The position numbers and the translations under genes were made by a program. This document shows positions 8,700 to 19,015 of a DNA stretch of 50,573 bases, piece after piece (position 1 is the first letter of the stretch; each line of letters starts with the position of its first letter). The notes beneath the pieces were generated by a model. The model saw only the letters and a program-made list of their open reading frames with translations. It had not been told where the DNA came from and made no database searches. This DNA is from Nostocales cyanobacterium Centralia_MAG_434. GTDB lineage: Bacteria > Cyanobacteriota > Cyanobacteriia > Cyanobacteriales > Nostocaceae. The DNA lies in the NCBI GenBank assembly GCA_021324415.1, contig JAJPJF010000530.1, positions 1 through 50,573 of the forward strand, given 5' to 3'.

Positions 8700-9074
8700 A
8701 TGGCTTTGTCTCAAACGTCTAATTTAAGCAAGACACAATCCTTGTTGATGATCAAAAGCTTTTTGATCTGGACGTTCACCCTGGCAGTATGCTTGCTGGT
8801 TGTCGGTTTTCCTTTAGTTGTTTTGATGGCTACGGTCGGGTGTTTGTTGTCAGTTGTTCTACAATCTGTGATGCCTATTAGTGCTGTTTTACTTGTTGCG
8901 GGAAGTTTAGTTATGTTAAATGTTATGGCAGTTGTTTTTGCTGCTGGAATGTTAACTCTTAAAGGAGTTCACCCCAAAGAAGTGAAATGGTTAACTTGGC
9001 TGCATGGAGACACAGACAAAATAAGCAGTCCCGTCTATGCTGCTTGCCCATTAACTTGTGAAGTTAAATCATAA
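8700..9074 (+). CDS. Small hypothetical membrane protein
   Basis: I do not recognise this 124-residue protein. It has a short polar N-terminus (MALSQTSNLSKTQ), two or three strongly hydrophobic segments (about 20-52 and 58-85) and a C-terminal tail of about 35 polar residues with two cysteines. The ATG at 8700 is preceded by GAGGAAAA (8689-8696), a good ribosome site, and is preferred over the in-frame TTG at 8685. A strong terminator follows at 9108-9129, so it is probably a single-gene transcript. It is likely an inner-membrane protein of unknown role. Confidence 0.75.
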   Translation: MALSQTSNLSKTQSLLMIKSFLIWTFTLAVCLLVVGFPLVVLMATVGCLLSVVLQSVMPISAVLLVAGSLVMLNVMAVVFAAGMLTLKGVHPKEVKWLTWLHGDTDKISSPVYAACPLTCEVKS

Positions 9075-9107
9075 TCGTCACAGTAAAATTCGACAAACAG
9101 TACATCT

Positions 9108-9129
9108 GCCCGGTTAAGCCGGGTTTTTT
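9108..9129 (+). terminator. Rho-independent terminator
   Basis: A CCCGG/CCGGG stem (9109-9113 with 9119-9123), extended by wobble pairs, is followed directly by six Ts at 9124-9129. It lies 35 bases after the small membrane protein gene. Confidence 0.9.
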
Positions 9130-9177
9130 CATGTTTAATTGTTAAGTAAGTTATAAGTTATAAGTTGTTATTTGTCC

Positions 9178-9219
9178 TTTGTGACAAATGACGAATGACA
9201 AATGATTAATGACAAATGA
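9178..9219. repeat. Short tandem repeats of the TGACAAA type running into wecB
   Basis: Degenerate heptamers (TGACAAA, TGACGAA, TGACAAA, TGATTAA, TGACAAA) run without a break into the wecB start codon, so the ATG at 9216 lies inside the last unit. This is the STRR class of cyanobacterial repeats. Confidence 0.8.
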
Positions 9220-10328
9220 CGAAAAAGCAAGTTTACATTATATTGGGTACGCGACCAGAAGCAATCAAACTAGCTCCGGTCATTCAGGTTTTCCAGCGAT
9301 CGCTAGATTTTAATTTACAGGTCATATTAACTGGACAACACCGCGAGATGGTTGAGCAGGTGATGCAGTTGTTTCATCTCCAGGCAAATTATGATTTGGA
9401 AATTATGCAACCCAAACAATCTCTCAGCGATATCACTTGCCGCAGTTTACAAGGTTTGGAAAAACTATTCCAAGTGAACAAGCCAGATATAGTGTTAGTG
9501 CAGGGAGACACGACAACAGCTTTTGCTGCGACATTAGCGGCATTCTACCATAAAATCCCTGTAGGGCATGTAGAAGCTGGTTTAAGAACAGATGATTTAT
9601 TCAATCCTTACCCTGAAGAAGCTAATCGACGGTTGATTTCCCAGTTGACACAGCTGCACTTTGCACCAACCCCCAAGGCTTGTGAAAATCTAAAAAATTC
9701 CGGCGTTTTGGGTGAAATCCATCTGACAGGTAACACGGTCATTGATGCACTCTTGAATGTTGCGGCAAGCGCTCCCTCCTGTAACATACCTGGGTTAGAG
9801 TGGGACAATTATCGTGTCCTGCTTTCAACAGTCCATCGTCGCGAGAATTGGGGACAGCCACTGCAAGGTATTGCTGAAGGATTTTTACAAATACTGGATA
9901 AGTTTCCTGATACTGCATTGCTATTACCATTGCATCGCAACCCTATAGTCAGAGAACCATTGCAAAACCTTTTGGGGAATCATCCCCGAATTTTCTTGAC
10001 AGACCCTCTAGATTATGGAGAATTGGTAGGAGCAATTATGCGATCGCATCTTTTGCTAACCGACTCTGGAGGTTTGCAAGAAGAAGCCCCTAGTCTAGGA
10101 AAACCGGTGTTAGTTCTGCGAGATACAACAGAAAGACCAGAAGCAGTCACTGCGGGTACAGCCAAACTTGTGGGAACAAAACCAGAAAACATCGTTGCAG
10201 CTGCTGTGGAATTGCTAAGTCAACCAGCCGCCTATGTAGCAATGGCAAATGCCATCAATCCTTTTGGCGATGGTCATGCAGCAGAGCGAATCTTGGAAAT
10301 TGTAAAAAAATACACCAATACTATTTAA
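9216..10328 (+). CDS. wecB: UDP-N-acetylglucosamine 2-epimerase (non-hydrolysing)
   Basis: The 370-residue protein interconverts UDP-GlcNAc and UDP-ManNAc, feeding cell-surface polysaccharide synthesis in the cytoplasm. The family motifs are present in order: GTRPEAIKLAPVI near the N-terminus, QGDTTTAFAA, GHVEAGLRT, PEEANRRL, TVHRRENWG and DSGGLQEEAPSLGKPVLVLR. The length is normal. The ATG at 9216 sits within a short tandem repeat, and no ribosome site is visible. No other polysaccharide gene is adjacent. The next gene is convergent 41 bases away, with an inverted repeat between them. Confidence 0.95.
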   Translation: MTKKQVYIILGTRPEAIKLAPVIQVFQRSLDFNLQVILTGQHREMVEQVMQLFHLQANYDLEIMQPKQSLSDITCRSLQGLEKLFQVNKPDIVLVQGDTTTAFAATLAAFYHKIPVGHVEAGLRTDDLFNPYPEEANRRLISQLTQLHFAPTPKACENLKNSGVLGEIHLTGNTVIDALLNVAASAPSCNIPGLEWDNYRVLLSTVHRRENWGQPLQGIAEGFLQILDKFPDTALLLPLHRNPIVREPLQNLLGNHPRIFLTDPLDYGELVGAIMRSHLLLTDSGGLQEEAPSLGKPVLVLRDTTERPEAVTAGTAKLVGTKPENIVAAAVELLSQPAAYVAMANAINPFGDGHAAERILEIVKKYTNTI

Positions 10329-10339
10329 CAATGCAACAC

Positions 10340-10378
10340 ATCTGGTATTGGCATAGCAGTGCTGTCCCTTTACCAGAT
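10340..10378. terminator. Inverted repeat between convergent genes
   Basis: ATCTGGTA (10340-10347) pairs perfectly with TACCAGAT (10371-10378) across a 23-base loop and is followed by two more Ts. It covers the last bases of the P-type ATPase gene and lies 11 bases past wecB, so it may end wecB transcription. The short T-run makes this tentative. Confidence 0.45.
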
Positions 10379-12883
10379 TTGCACGCCCAAAAAGCGCTCA
10401 AGTAATCGATGTCGCCAAACGTAGCGCAGAACCAGGCACCACAGCAATGCTATCAGACCAATAATGAGGAATTCGTTGAGGCTGAGAGCAATAAGTCCAA
10501 AAAATCTGCGCAAGAAAGGAACGACCAAAATCAAGACGTAAACCCCAATGAGTATAAAAGCAAGTTTGGTATAGCGCCAGTCGCGACTGAGAGGTTCACA
10601 ACTAACCCAGGAAGGTAGGGGAGGTTTGAGGAAAAGCAACAGCAATAGTCCACCCAACATTTGCATCGTCACTAGGGCACTTTGGGCAGATGTCAAAGCG
10701 TGTTTAATATCTGCTGAACGAATCAAACGTTGCAATTGTTCGACTGTGGTATTACCCTCAATCAAATTGAGAATTGGCACTGCATAGGCAACTAGAAAAC
10801 CCAAATACACACCCAAACTAGCCAATGTCAACGTCAAGGTAGCAGGAATCAAGAAATTCAGCATCATCGGTACGATCGCTCCTTTTGCAATCGCACCTGG
10901 TTTTGCCCAGATGGTAACAAAGTATGTTGGGATGCCGACAGCAAACAACGTGACGAGTGTGCCCAGCTTAATAGTCAGTGGGAAAGTAAAAGTGACCATA
11001 CCCACAGCAACAATGATCAGCACAAAGGAGAGTACCCGCACCAAGAAGAGTTTGGTCACATCTTCAATGCCATTCCGAATGCGTTGTCCCTCAAGAAAAA
11101 TATCAGGAAGGGCGCTGAAGGAATCTTTTAGCAACACAATATCAGCAACATTGCGAGCTGCTTGACTACCACTCTCCATAGAGATGCTGACATCTGCCTG
11201 CTTAAGTGATGGCACATCATTCACACCATCACCCATCATGGCAACGTAGTTTCCTCGACTGCGAAGACTCTTGACTAGTCGTGCCTTTTGTTCTGGTGTG
11301 ATGCGTCCAAAAATGACACTTTCTTGTGCTGTTTGGGTGAACTGCATCTCATCCATAGCAGCCAAATCTTGTCCTGATACTGCCTGGATGTTAGCTGGTA
11401 ATCCAGCTTGTTTTGCCAATGAGGCTACTGTGAGGGGGTTATCACCAGAAATAATCTTTACCTGGATACCACTCTGCATGAATTTTGCCAAAGTTTCTCG
11501 TGCTTCAGGGCGTAGCTCATCACTAAACTGTAAAATTCCTAATGGCTCCAAGTCTGGGGGTAAAACCGGATGACCTGCTACGTCCTTCATAGAGGTCACA
11601 ATAGGCGAATAAGCAAAGAGCAAAACCCGTAAGCCACGATCAGTACCCGCTTGAATGATGGCTTTTGACTCATCGGTTAAGGGAACAGCGCTAGCCAGAA
11701 TCTCCGGTGCGCCGAGGACGTATACTCCTTCACTATCTGCAAAAGCTAACGCACTCCACTTATGAGACGAGGCGAAGGGAACTTCAGCTCGAAGAGAGTG
11801 TTGCCTTGGAGTGTCTTCTAAATTCGCAGAACCTCTCCATCCCTGGAGGATTGCCTCATTTGTGCGGTTACTTGCAGAAGCACTAGCGGCATAATCGCCT
11901 AATATCCGTCTTAGTTCAGCCTCATTCATACCAATAGGATGCACCGACTCCAGCAGAATCCGGTTAGCAGTTAGTGTACCCGTCTTATCCAGACACATCA
12001 CGTCCACATTGCTCAGAGATTCAATCGCATTCGCCTGCTGAATCAAGGCATTCTTTTGGGCAATACGTAGTCCTCCTAGAGCATAAGCAAGGGTGATCAT
12101 CAAGTACAACCCACTGGGTACCAACCCAGTGATTACCGTAATTTGTTCCACTGCAGCCTCAAACTGGAGTAATCCTAAAAGCGTCCGAAAACAGACAATC
12201 AGCGCCAATAGAATAGCGATCGCCAGCAAGACCCGAATCACCAGGTTAATCTCCTGCTGCAATGGGGTGACAGACTTGCGAAAGGAACGTGCTGTGGCAG
12301 TGATTTGGTTTGCTAGACAGTCTTTGCCAACTTTTTCGACTTGGTAATAAGCTTGACCGGTGACACAAAAACTACCAGAATAGACTGGGTCATCTTTTTG
12401 CTTGGGAATGAGGTCAGACTCTCCCGTCAACAGAGATTCATCCACCTTCATCTCACGACTTCTGATCACAGAACCATCAACCACAATCTGATCACCCGGT
12501 GTCACCAACAACACATCTCCAACTACAATTTCTGCCGGATCAATGATGCGTTCTTGTCCTTCCCTAATGACAGTTGCTTTAGCGCGGGTTAGCAGAGCAA
12601 TTTGATCCAGTTTTTTCTTGGCTCGAATTTCCTGGTAAATGTTGGTGATGACATTTAGCGCAATCACAACCACAATCATAAATAAATCGCTCACCCGACC
12701 CAAGGCAAGCAGCACCAAACAAATCAAGAAATAAACACTGTTAATAAATGTAAACAGATTGTCTCGCAGAATATCGGTGTAGGTGCGGCTAGTCTGGACA
12801 GTGCTTTTGTTGTCCAACCCCGCTTCCTGTCGCCTTCCTACTTCTGCTTCAGTGAGTCCCTGAATTTCCTCATGTATTGTCAT
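10370..12883 (-). CDS. Cation-translocating P-type ATPase (CtpE-like)
   Basis: This 837-residue inner-membrane pump carries the P-type ATPase hallmarks: TGES (153-156) in the actuator domain, phosphorylation site DKTGTLT (D299) and the hinge MMGDGVNDVPSL. The span before the phosphorylation domain contains VPSGL (255-259) in place of the CPC motif of heavy-metal pumps or the PEGL motif typical of SERCA-type pumps. That motif, and the lack of N-terminal metal-binding domains, suggest the branch including mycobacterial CtpE, reported to move calcium. The calcium assignment is inference. It lies 45 bases downstream of a CNNM-type gene on the same strand, so the two are probably co-transcribed. 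Confidence 0.9.
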   Translation of the reverse strand: MTIHEEIQGLTEAEVGRRQEAGLDNKSTVQTSRTYTDILRDNLFTFINSVYFLICLVLLALGRVSDLFMIVVVIALNVITNIYQEIRAKKKLDQIALLTRAKATVIREGQERIIDPAEIVVGDVLLVTPGDQIVVDGSVIRSREMKVDESLLTGESDLIPKQKDDPVYSGSFCVTGQAYYQVEKVGKDCLANQITATARSFRKSVTPLQQEINLVIRVLLAIAILLALIVCFRTLLGLLQFEAAVEQITVITGLVPSGLYLMITLAYALGGLRIAQKNALIQQANAIESLSNVDVMCLDKTGTLTANRILLESVHPIGMNEAELRRILGDYAASASASNRTNEAILQGWRGSANLEDTPRQHSLRAEVPFASSHKWSALAFADSEGVYVLGAPEILASAVPLTDESKAIIQAGTDRGLRVLLFAYSPIVTSMKDVAGHPVLPPDLEPLGILQFSDELRPEARETLAKFMQSGIQVKIISGDNPLTVASLAKQAGLPANIQAVSGQDLAAMDEMQFTQTAQESVIFGRITPEQKARLVKSLRSRGNYVAMMGDGVNDVPSLKQADVSISMESGSQAARNVADIVLLKDSFSALPDIFLEGQRIRNGIEDVTKLFLVRVLSFVLIIVAVGMVTFTFPLTIKLGTLVTLFAVGIPTYFVTIWAKPGAIAKGAIVPMMLNFLIPATLTLTLASLGVYLGFLVAYAVPILNLIEGNTTVEQLQRLIRSADIKHALTSAQSALVTMQMLGGLLLLLFLKPPLPSWVSCEPLSRDWRYTKLAFILIGVYVLILVVPFLRRFFGLIALSLNEFLIIGLIALLWCLVLRYVWRHRLLERFLGVQIW

Positions 12884-12928
12884 GCCTTTAGTTTGCGGGC
12901 TACAATATGTGATTATTACGGTGAAACA

Positions 12929-14254
12929 CTAGTCAGAGTTTGAAAAAGCTACGGATTGATCTGGCTGTGGTACTATCAGCACTTTATCAACACGATTTCC
13001 ATCCATGTCCATCACTTCTAACCGCATTCCTTGCCATTCAAAATGATCTGTGACTGCAGGTATGCGACCTAGATGAGTCATGACAAAACCACCTAGTGTT
13101 TGATAGCTACCTCTATGCTCATTCTGCAACTCTTCTAGATTAAATAGTTCAAAGAACTCATCTATCGATAGCATGCCATCTAACAACCAAGAACCATCCT
13201 CCCGGCGCACAATTTGTGGCTCTTCCTGCTCATCACCAGAAGGGACATCGCCAACAATTTCAATCATCACATCATTCAGCGTAACTAATCCTTGAATAAC
13301 GCCATATTCATCAACAACCAATGCCATATGAGTGACAGTTTGCTTGAACAACTCCAGAACTTTCAATCCACGAGTGCTTTCTGGGACAAATACGGGCTGT
13401 CGTAATCCTATGGTCAAATCCAACTTCTCACCGCGAAAACATCGGGCTAACAAATCAGTCACTGGAATAATACCTAAGACATTGTCAAGTTCTCCCTGAC
13501 AAACTGGATACCGAGAATAGCCACTGTCAATAATTTTCTGTCGGTTTTCTTCAGCCGTATCATCCAAGTCCAACCAGATAATATCTGGTCGAGGTGTCAT
13601 CAAGGCACTAACAGGACGATCTCCTAAACGAAAGACTCGCTCTACCATATCCTGTTCTGCTTCTTCAAAGGTACCCTCCTCAGTGCCTTGTTCTATCAAA
13701 ACCCGGATCTCTTCCTCTGTAATTTGTGGTTCTTTGGAGGGTCTAATGCCTAACACTCGTAGTATGGCATCTGTTGAGATACCTAATAAATGGGCAATTG
13801 GCGAGGCAATTGTCGCTAACATCTGCATAGGAATGGCGACAATAGAAGCAATTGGTTCTGGGTTGTTTAAGGCTAGCCGCTTAGGTACCAGCTCACCAAT
13901 AATCAGCGTCAGATAGGTGATAATTAAAATAGATAGTACTGAAGCAAGGGGTTCCTTGTAGGCTGCTAAACCAGGGATAAAACTCAAGAGATAGACTAAT
14001 CTCTTGGAAATGACCGATTCACCAAAAGCACCAGATAGAATAGCAAGGAGTGTGATCCCGATTTGAACGGTGGCTAAAAATTGATTCGGAGAAGACGCCA
14101 GCTGCAAGGCAACGCGAGCTTTGGCATCCCCATGGTTAGCAAGCTGTTGCAAACGCACCTTTCTTGCTGAAACAATGGCCAGTTCTGACATGACAAACAG
14201 ACCATTGGCGAGGATGAGTAAGAGAATAATTAAAATTTCGATTGTTGGGGACAT
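12929..14254 (-). CDS. CNNM / hemolysin C family protein (DUF21-CBS-CorC_HlyC)
   Basis: The N-terminal third is a DUF21/CNNM membrane domain with three or four spans (EILIILLLILANGLFVMSELA to LIIGELVPKRLALNNPEP). A pair of CBS domains follows (about 200-330: RPVSALMTPRPDIIWLD and MALVVDEYGVIQGLVTLNDV) and then a CorC_HlyC domain at the C-terminus. CNNM proteins export or regulate magnesium and related divalent cations; CBS pairs often sense adenine nucleotides. The frame extends to a TTG at 14281, but the ATG at 14254 gives the usual short N-terminus before the first span, hence 441 residues. It is the first gene of a probable two-gene unit with the P-type ATPase. The name hemolysin is historical. 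Confidence 0.9.
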   Translation of the reverse strand: MSPTIEILIILLLILANGLFVMSELAIVSARKVRLQQLANHGDAKARVALQLASSPNQFLATVQIGITLLAILSGAFGESVISKRLVYLLSFIPGLAAYKEPLASVLSILIITYLTLIIGELVPKRLALNNPEPIASIVAIPMQMLATIASPIAHLLGISTDAILRVLGIRPSKEPQITEEEIRVLIEQGTEEGTFEEAEQDMVERVFRLGDRPVSALMTPRPDIIWLDLDDTAEENRQKIIDSGYSRYPVCQGELDNVLGIIPVTDLLARCFRGEKLDLTIGLRQPVFVPESTRGLKVLELFKQTVTHMALVVDEYGVIQGLVTLNDVMIEIVGDVPSGDEQEEPQIVRREDGSWLLDGMLSIDEFFELFNLEELQNEHRGSYQTLGGFVMTHLGRIPAVTDHFEWQGMRLEVMDMDGNRVDKVLIVPQPDQSVAFSNSD

Positions 14255-14549
14255 TTCTAGAACTGCCGATGCGATCGGCAAATGGTGCTTAAATCAGACG
14301 TCTTAGTATCTAGTATCGAGGGTTTTTTAATAACAAAGTGTTTTGCGTGAAGAAAAATATTCATTATTCATAAGTCAGTAGAAGCACAGCACTGACCGTA
14401 TATTAGCGATTATTTAGTGACCATTTCACTAAGAATTAATGAATCTAGAGTTAGACTGTTTCTAGTCTTGACACTTTTAAAATAGTTGTGATAGGCAACT
14501 TTATTATCGTGGTTGCCTCTTAGATAGACTTGCATCTGTTTGGGAACTT
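14255..14549. promoter_or_regulatory. Divergent promoter region, CNNM gene and mfd
   Basis: This gap separates two divergent genes and must drive both. A perfect TTGACA at 14468-14473 lies about 80 bases upstream of mfd, but the expected -10 position has only a weak match (ATAGGC, 14491-14496), so the promoter is tentative. No other structure was noticed. Confidence 0.35.
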
Positions 14550-17500
14550 ATGGCATTTTCTTCCATTGTGCGTGCTTTAGGACGAACTCCGCTCACCACT
14601 GAACTCCTTTCCAAGTTAGGTCGGCAAAAAGAGTTGCGCTTGGACGGCATTTCTCGCTTGCCTAAAGGCTTGGTGGCTTCAGCATTGGCTAAAACTGAGG
14701 GACAAAATTTGTTCGTGGTTTGTGCCACTCTGGAGGAAGCAGGTCGCTGGACAGCTCAGCTAGAGGCGATGGGGTGGCAGACAGTACATTTTTACCCCAC
14801 TTCCGAGGCTTCTCCTTACGAACCATTTGACCCCGAAACTGAGATGACTTGGGGACAAATGCAGGTGTTGGCAGATTTGGTGCAAGTCAGTGGAGACACG
14901 GGGAGTGGGGGGACAAGGGACACGATGGCAATTGTCACCACTATTGCAGCGCTGCAACCCCACTTACCACCACCAGTAGCATTTAAACCCTTCTGCCTAA
15001 CAATATCGCGTGGCATGGAGTTGGATCTGGATGCGTTTAGTAAACAAATCACCCTTTTGGGGTATGAGCGAGTCCCTTTGGTAGAAACTGAAGGACAGTG
15101 GAGTCGGCGTGGTGATATTGTTGATATATTCCCAGTATCGTCTGAGTTACCAGTAAGACTAGAATGGTTCGGTGACGAAATCACTCAGCTACGTGAATTT
15201 GACCCAGCAACTCAACGTTCTGCCACTCTTGACAAAATTGACAAGCTTCTTTTTACCCCCACTAGCTTCGGTCCGATTGTGCTTGCGGCACTGGAAAATA
15301 ATCCTGAGTTTACTGAGTTCAAATCAAATTCAGAACTTCTAGAAGGTAGCCGTCGCTTTTTGGGGTTAGCATTTGATCACCCAACTTCCCTGATAGATTA
15401 TTTACCAGAAAATACAATAATTGCTATAGATGAGCCAGAACAGTGTCATGCTCACAGCGATCGCTGGGTGGAAAACGCCGAAGAACAATGGCAGCTTTTA
15501 GAGAGTGGAGAGTGGGAAATAGACAATGGTGATTCTTCCCCCACTCCCTCCAGAGTACCTAAAGTCCATCGCTGGTTTGATGAATGTTTGGCTAGCACGA
15601 TGGAATTTAAAAAATTGTACTTGTCAGAACTGGCAGAGGTAAATAATGGTATTAATCTCGCTAGTCGTGCAGTACCAGTCACGCCACACCAATTTGCGAA
15701 AATTGCAGAAACACTACGATATGAGCGCGATCGCAACTTCTCGATCTGGCTAATTTCTGCTCAGCCTTCAAGGTCTGTGTCTTTATTACAAGAACACGAC
15801 TGTCCTGCTCAGTTTATTCCTAATCCCCGTGACTATCAAGCCATTGATAAGCTACAAGTTAGTCACACACCAGTTGCCTTAAAATATTCTGGGCTTGCCG
15901 AACTCGAAGGTTTTATTTTGCCTACCTTCAGGATCGTAGTCGTCACTGACCGAGAATTTTATGGGCAACATTCTCTGGCTACTCCTAGCTATATCCGCAA
16001 GCGTAGAAAAGCTGCGTCTAAGCAAGTTGATCCTAATAAACTACGTCCAGGAGATTTTGTTGTTCATAGAAATCATGGTGTAGGTAAGTTTATTAAGTTA
16101 GAAAGCCTCACAATTAATCACGAAACTCGTGAGTATTTGGTGGTGCAGTATGCTGATGGTTTGCTGCGGGTTGCTGCTGACCAAGTAGGTGCTTTGTCAA
16201 GGTTGCGCACAACAACTGAGAAAACGCCAGAACTCAATAAGATGACTGGCAAAGCTTGGGAAAATACCAAGAACAAAGTCCGCAAAGCAATTAAAAAATT
16301 GGCTGTGGACTTACTCAAGTTGTATGCAGCGCGATCGCAACAAAAAGGATTTGCTTTTCCACCAGATATGCCTTGGCAGGAGGAATTAGAAGACTCGTTC
16401 CCTTACCAACCAACAACGGACCAACTCAAAGCTGTGCAAGATGTGAAACGAGATATGGAAAGCGATCGCCCAATGGATCGCTTAGTGTGTGGTGATGTTG
16501 GTTTTGGGAAAACAGAAGTGGCAATTCGTGCGATTTTCAAAGCTGTGACAGCTGGCAAACAAGTTGCACTGCTAGCACCAACCACCATCCTCACTCAACA
16601 GCACTACCATACCCTCAAAGAACGCTTTGCTCCCTACCCAGTGAATGTGGGGTTACTCAACCGCTTCCGCACTGCTGAAGAACGTCGCGACATTCAAAAG
16701 AGACTGGCGACAGGGGAGTTAGATGTGGTTGTTGGGACACACCAACTCTTGGGTAAGGGTGTTGTTTTCCGCGAATTAGGCATGTTGGTGGTGGATGAAG
16801 AACAGCGGTTTGGGGTCAACCAAAAGGAAAAAATCAAAACCCTGAAAACTCAGATTGATGTGCTGACCTTGTCTGCTACCCCAATTCCCCGGACTTTGTA
16901 CATGTCTCTTTCGGGTATTCGGGAAATGAGTTTGATTACGACTCCCCCCCCATCCCGACGTCCGATCAAAACACATCTTTCACCAATGAACCCGGAAACA
17001 GTCCGCAGTGCCATTCGCCAAGAACTTGATCGGGGTGGACAGGTGTTTTATGTTGTTCCACGAGTTGAAGGTATTGAGGAGACAACAGGAAAGTTACGGG
17101 AGATGATTCCAGGCGCACGGTTTGTGATTGCTCATGGTCAAATGGAAGAAGGGGAGTTAGAATCAACCATGCTCTCCTTTAGTAATGGGGAAGCCGATAT
17201 CCTCGTTTGTACCACGATCATTGAATCTGGTTTAGACATTCCGAGGGTCAATACCATATTGATTGAAGATGCACACCGCTTCGGTTTATCACAACTCTAT
17301 CAACTGCGTGGTCGTGTTGGTCGTGCTGGTATTCAAGCCCATGCATGGCTATTTTATCCAAAGCAACGCTCATTATCTGATGCTGCACGACAGAGGTTAC
17401 GCGCGATCCAGGAATTCACTCAGTTGGGTTCTGGCTATCAGCTTGCAGTGCGCGACATGGAAATTCGTGGTGTAGGTAACTTGCTGGGTGCAGAACAGTC

Positions 17501-18056
17501 GGGTCAAATGGAGGCGATAGGTTTCGATTTATACATGGAAATGTTGGAAGAAGCTATCCGTGAAATCCGTGGACAAGAAATTCCTACCGTTGAAGATACG
17601 CAAATTGATCTCAGCCTGACAGCATTTATCCCAGCAGATTACATCCCAGATATGGATCAGAAGATGAGTGCATACCGTCTAGTTGCAACGGCTAAAACTA
17701 AAGAAGAATTAGCGCAAATCACTGCTGAATGGAGCGATCGCTATGGTGCAATTCCCAAACCAGCCAGTCAACTCTTACGAGTCATGGAACTGAAGCAATT
17801 GGCGAAAAAGCTAGGATTTAGCCGGATTAAACCAGAAAACAAACAGCATGTTGTCCTAGAAACACCAATGGCAGAACCTGCTTGGAAAAACATGGCTGAG
17901 AATTTGCCTGAAACTCTTAAGACACGCTTTGTTTACTCTCCTGGGAAAGTAACAGTGCGAGGTTTGGCAGTTCTTAAAGCAGATCAACAATTACAAACCT
18001 TGATTGATGCTTTAAGCAAAATGCAAGGTGTTGTTATAGAAGGGGCTGTTGTTTGA
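14550..18056 (+). CDS. mfd: Transcription-repair coupling factor Mfd
   Basis: The 1168-residue protein displaces RNA polymerase stalled at DNA lesions and recruits UvrA. The order is normal: UvrB-like region ([14 protein letters not shown]), RNA-polymerase interaction domain ([16 protein letters not shown], about 492-507), helicase motifs with Walker [10 protein letters not shown] (about 647), DEEQRFG box and GRVGRAG motif VI, then the C-terminal TRCF domain. Two spots look inserted: residues about 113-125 ([12 protein letters not shown]) and 318-336 ([18 protein letters not shown]) are encoded by repeat-like DNA that resembles intergenic repeats here. The gene is otherwise intact. ATG 14550 is the natural start. 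Confidence 0.97.
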   Translation: MAFSSIVRALGRTPLTTELLSKLGRQKELRLDGISRLPKGLVASALAKTEGQNLFVVCATLEEAGRWTAQLEAMGWQTVHFYPTSEASPYEPFDPETEMTWGQMQVLADLVQVSGDTGSGGTRDTMAIVTTIAALQPHLPPPVAFKPFCLTISRGMELDLDAFSKQITLLGYERVPLVETEGQWSRRGDIVDIFPVSSELPVRLEWFGDEITQLREFDPATQRSATLDKIDKLLFTPTSFGPIVLAALENNPEFTEFKSNSELLEGSRRFLGLAFDHPTSLIDYLPENTIIAIDEPEQCHAHSDRWVENAEEQWQLLESGEWEIDNGDSSPTPSRVPKVHRWFDECLASTMEFKKLYLSELAEVNNGINLASRAVPVTPHQFAKIAETLRYERDRNFSIWLISAQPSRSVSLLQEHDCPAQFIPNPRDYQAIDKLQVSHTPVALKYSGLAELEGFILPTFRIVVVTDREFYGQHSLATPSYIRKRRKAASKQVDPNKLRPGDFVVHRNHGVGKFIKLESLTINHETREYLVVQYADGLLRVAADQVGALSRLRTTTEKTPELNKMTGKAWENTKNKVRKAIKKLAVDLLKLYAARSQQKGFAFPPDMPWQEELEDSFPYQPTTDQLKAVQDVKRDMESDRPMDRLVCGDVGFGKTEVAIRAIFKAVTAGKQVALLAPTTILTQQHYHTLKERFAPYPVNVGLLNRFRTAEERRDIQKRLATGELDVVVGTHQLLGKGVVFRELGMLVVDEEQRFGVNQKEKIKTLKTQIDVLTLSATPIPRTLYMSLSGIREMSLITTPPPSRRPIKTHLSPMNPETVRSAIRQELDRGGQVFYVVPRVEGIEETTGKLREMIPGARFVIAHGQMEEGELESTMLSFSNGEADILVCTTIIESGLDIPRVNTILIEDAHRFGLSQLYQLRGRVGRAGIQAHAWLFYPKQRSLSDAARQRLRAIQEFTQLGSGYQLAVRDMEIRGVGNLLGAEQSGQMEAIGFDLYMEMLEEAIREIRGQEIPTVEDTQIDLSLTAFIPADYIPDMDQKMSAYRLVATAKTKEELAQITAEWSDRYGAIPKPASQLLRVMELKQLAKKLGFSRIKPENKQHVVLETPMAEPAWKNMAENLPETLKTRFVYSPGKVTVRGLAVLKADQQLQTLIDALSKMQGVVIEGAVV

Positions 18057-18626
18057 ACTGGTGAGAGTAACACCTAACATTTGGCGGGAGGAGTATGGTG
18101 AAGGTTGCAATCACTTGATGTTGATCCCAATCCCCTTTTTTTAGGGGATCATATACTTGCAAAGATTCAGTTAATGATGAGGCTATTTAACCTTGTACAT
18201 TTTGTAGCGAGGTGAACAGTTACTCGATACTAAATAAGCTATAATGTATATCCCATTGTGCCGACGCCTAGTAAAATATAACCGAAGTATGAACACAGCT
18301 AATAATTGATAGGGAAAGTTATGCCCCAAGGTACTATGGGATTTCAAGCCAAGTCGTCTACATTCGGAATATAAGATTTCTCTACCTCACATCAGCAGCC
18401 AAAATAAGTTGAAAATACTGTCTTAATATTTATTTAATTTTGTATTTAGCCGGACAGTTTTTCAGAGTCTAGTAAGTTTAAATAACAATTATCCCTAGGA
18501 TGTACATACTAGTCATCCTAAGGCTGGTGCTTCTGCTGTTAAGCCTTGCCATACTCATTTTGGCAACCAAAGTTGGATCGTCTCAACAATAAAGCGAATT
18601 TATCAAACCCAGGAAAAACTGAATTT
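18057..18626. other. Intergenic region after mfd
   Basis: No gene is seen. A small hairpin with ATCCCC/GGGGAT arms around a T-rich loop (18130-18149) may end mfd transcription, though no T-run follows. At about 18495-18547 two more short stems occur (AGGATG/CATCCT and AAGGCT/AGCCTT), upstream of the Mo_nitro_C gene. The in-frame codons from TTG 18546 to 18626 are treated as leader, not coding. Confidence 0.45.
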
Positions 18627-18992
18627 ATGAATATGCTCAAAACCAACAGTCAATCTATCATTGTCTCTGCGTTTGTTGATGCAAGTATGGAAAGTCATCA
18701 AACAGTACGTCAAAAATACATGAATCTACCTAAAGTTGATTTACTGCAACCATTACGCCGATGGCTTGACTCTGTAGAAATTCCAAATCAAAGGTTGGCA
18801 CGATTTATTGCTAAATTGATACCATCTCAATGTCCTTTTGAGCAGGATATTATTCTATTTGGTCGCAAAATAGCTCACATTCCCCCTATGTGTAAACTAA
18901 ATCCGCTATATGACCAATTTGTAGGCTTGCGTTTTCGTGCTTTGTGTTATTTAGTAGATCAGTGTGGTGAGGATATCCAGTCCTACTGCTAA
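18627..18992 (+). CDS. Mo-dependent nitrogenase family protein (Mo_nitro_C)
   Basis: The 121-residue protein matches the small cyanobacterial family called Mo-dependent nitrogenase C-terminal: LLQPLRRWLDSVEIPNQ, RFIAKLIPSQCPFEQDI and IPPMCKLNPLYDQFVGLRFR with three conserved cysteines, ending in CGEDIQSYC. Despite the name these proteins are not nitrogenase subunits, and their function is unknown. The ATG at 18627 is chosen over the TTG at 18546 because AGGAAAAA lies upstream (18611-18618) and the conserved part starts well after it; a second ATG at 18633 is also possible. A cupin gene follows 23 bases later, so the two may form an operon. Confidence 0.8.
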   Translation: MNMLKTNSQSIIVSAFVDASMESHQTVRQKYMNLPKVDLLQPLRRWLDSVEIPNQRLARFIAKLIPSQCPFEQDIILFGRKIAHIPPMCKLNPLYDQFVGLRFRALCYLVDQCGEDIQSYC

Positions 18993-19015
18993 AAATCTTC
19001 AACAGAAACCTAAGC

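Noticed and set aside
18627-18992. Nitrogenase gene (from the family name)
   Set aside because: The Mo_nitro_C family name is misleading; there is no nitrogenase subunit or nif gene in the window.
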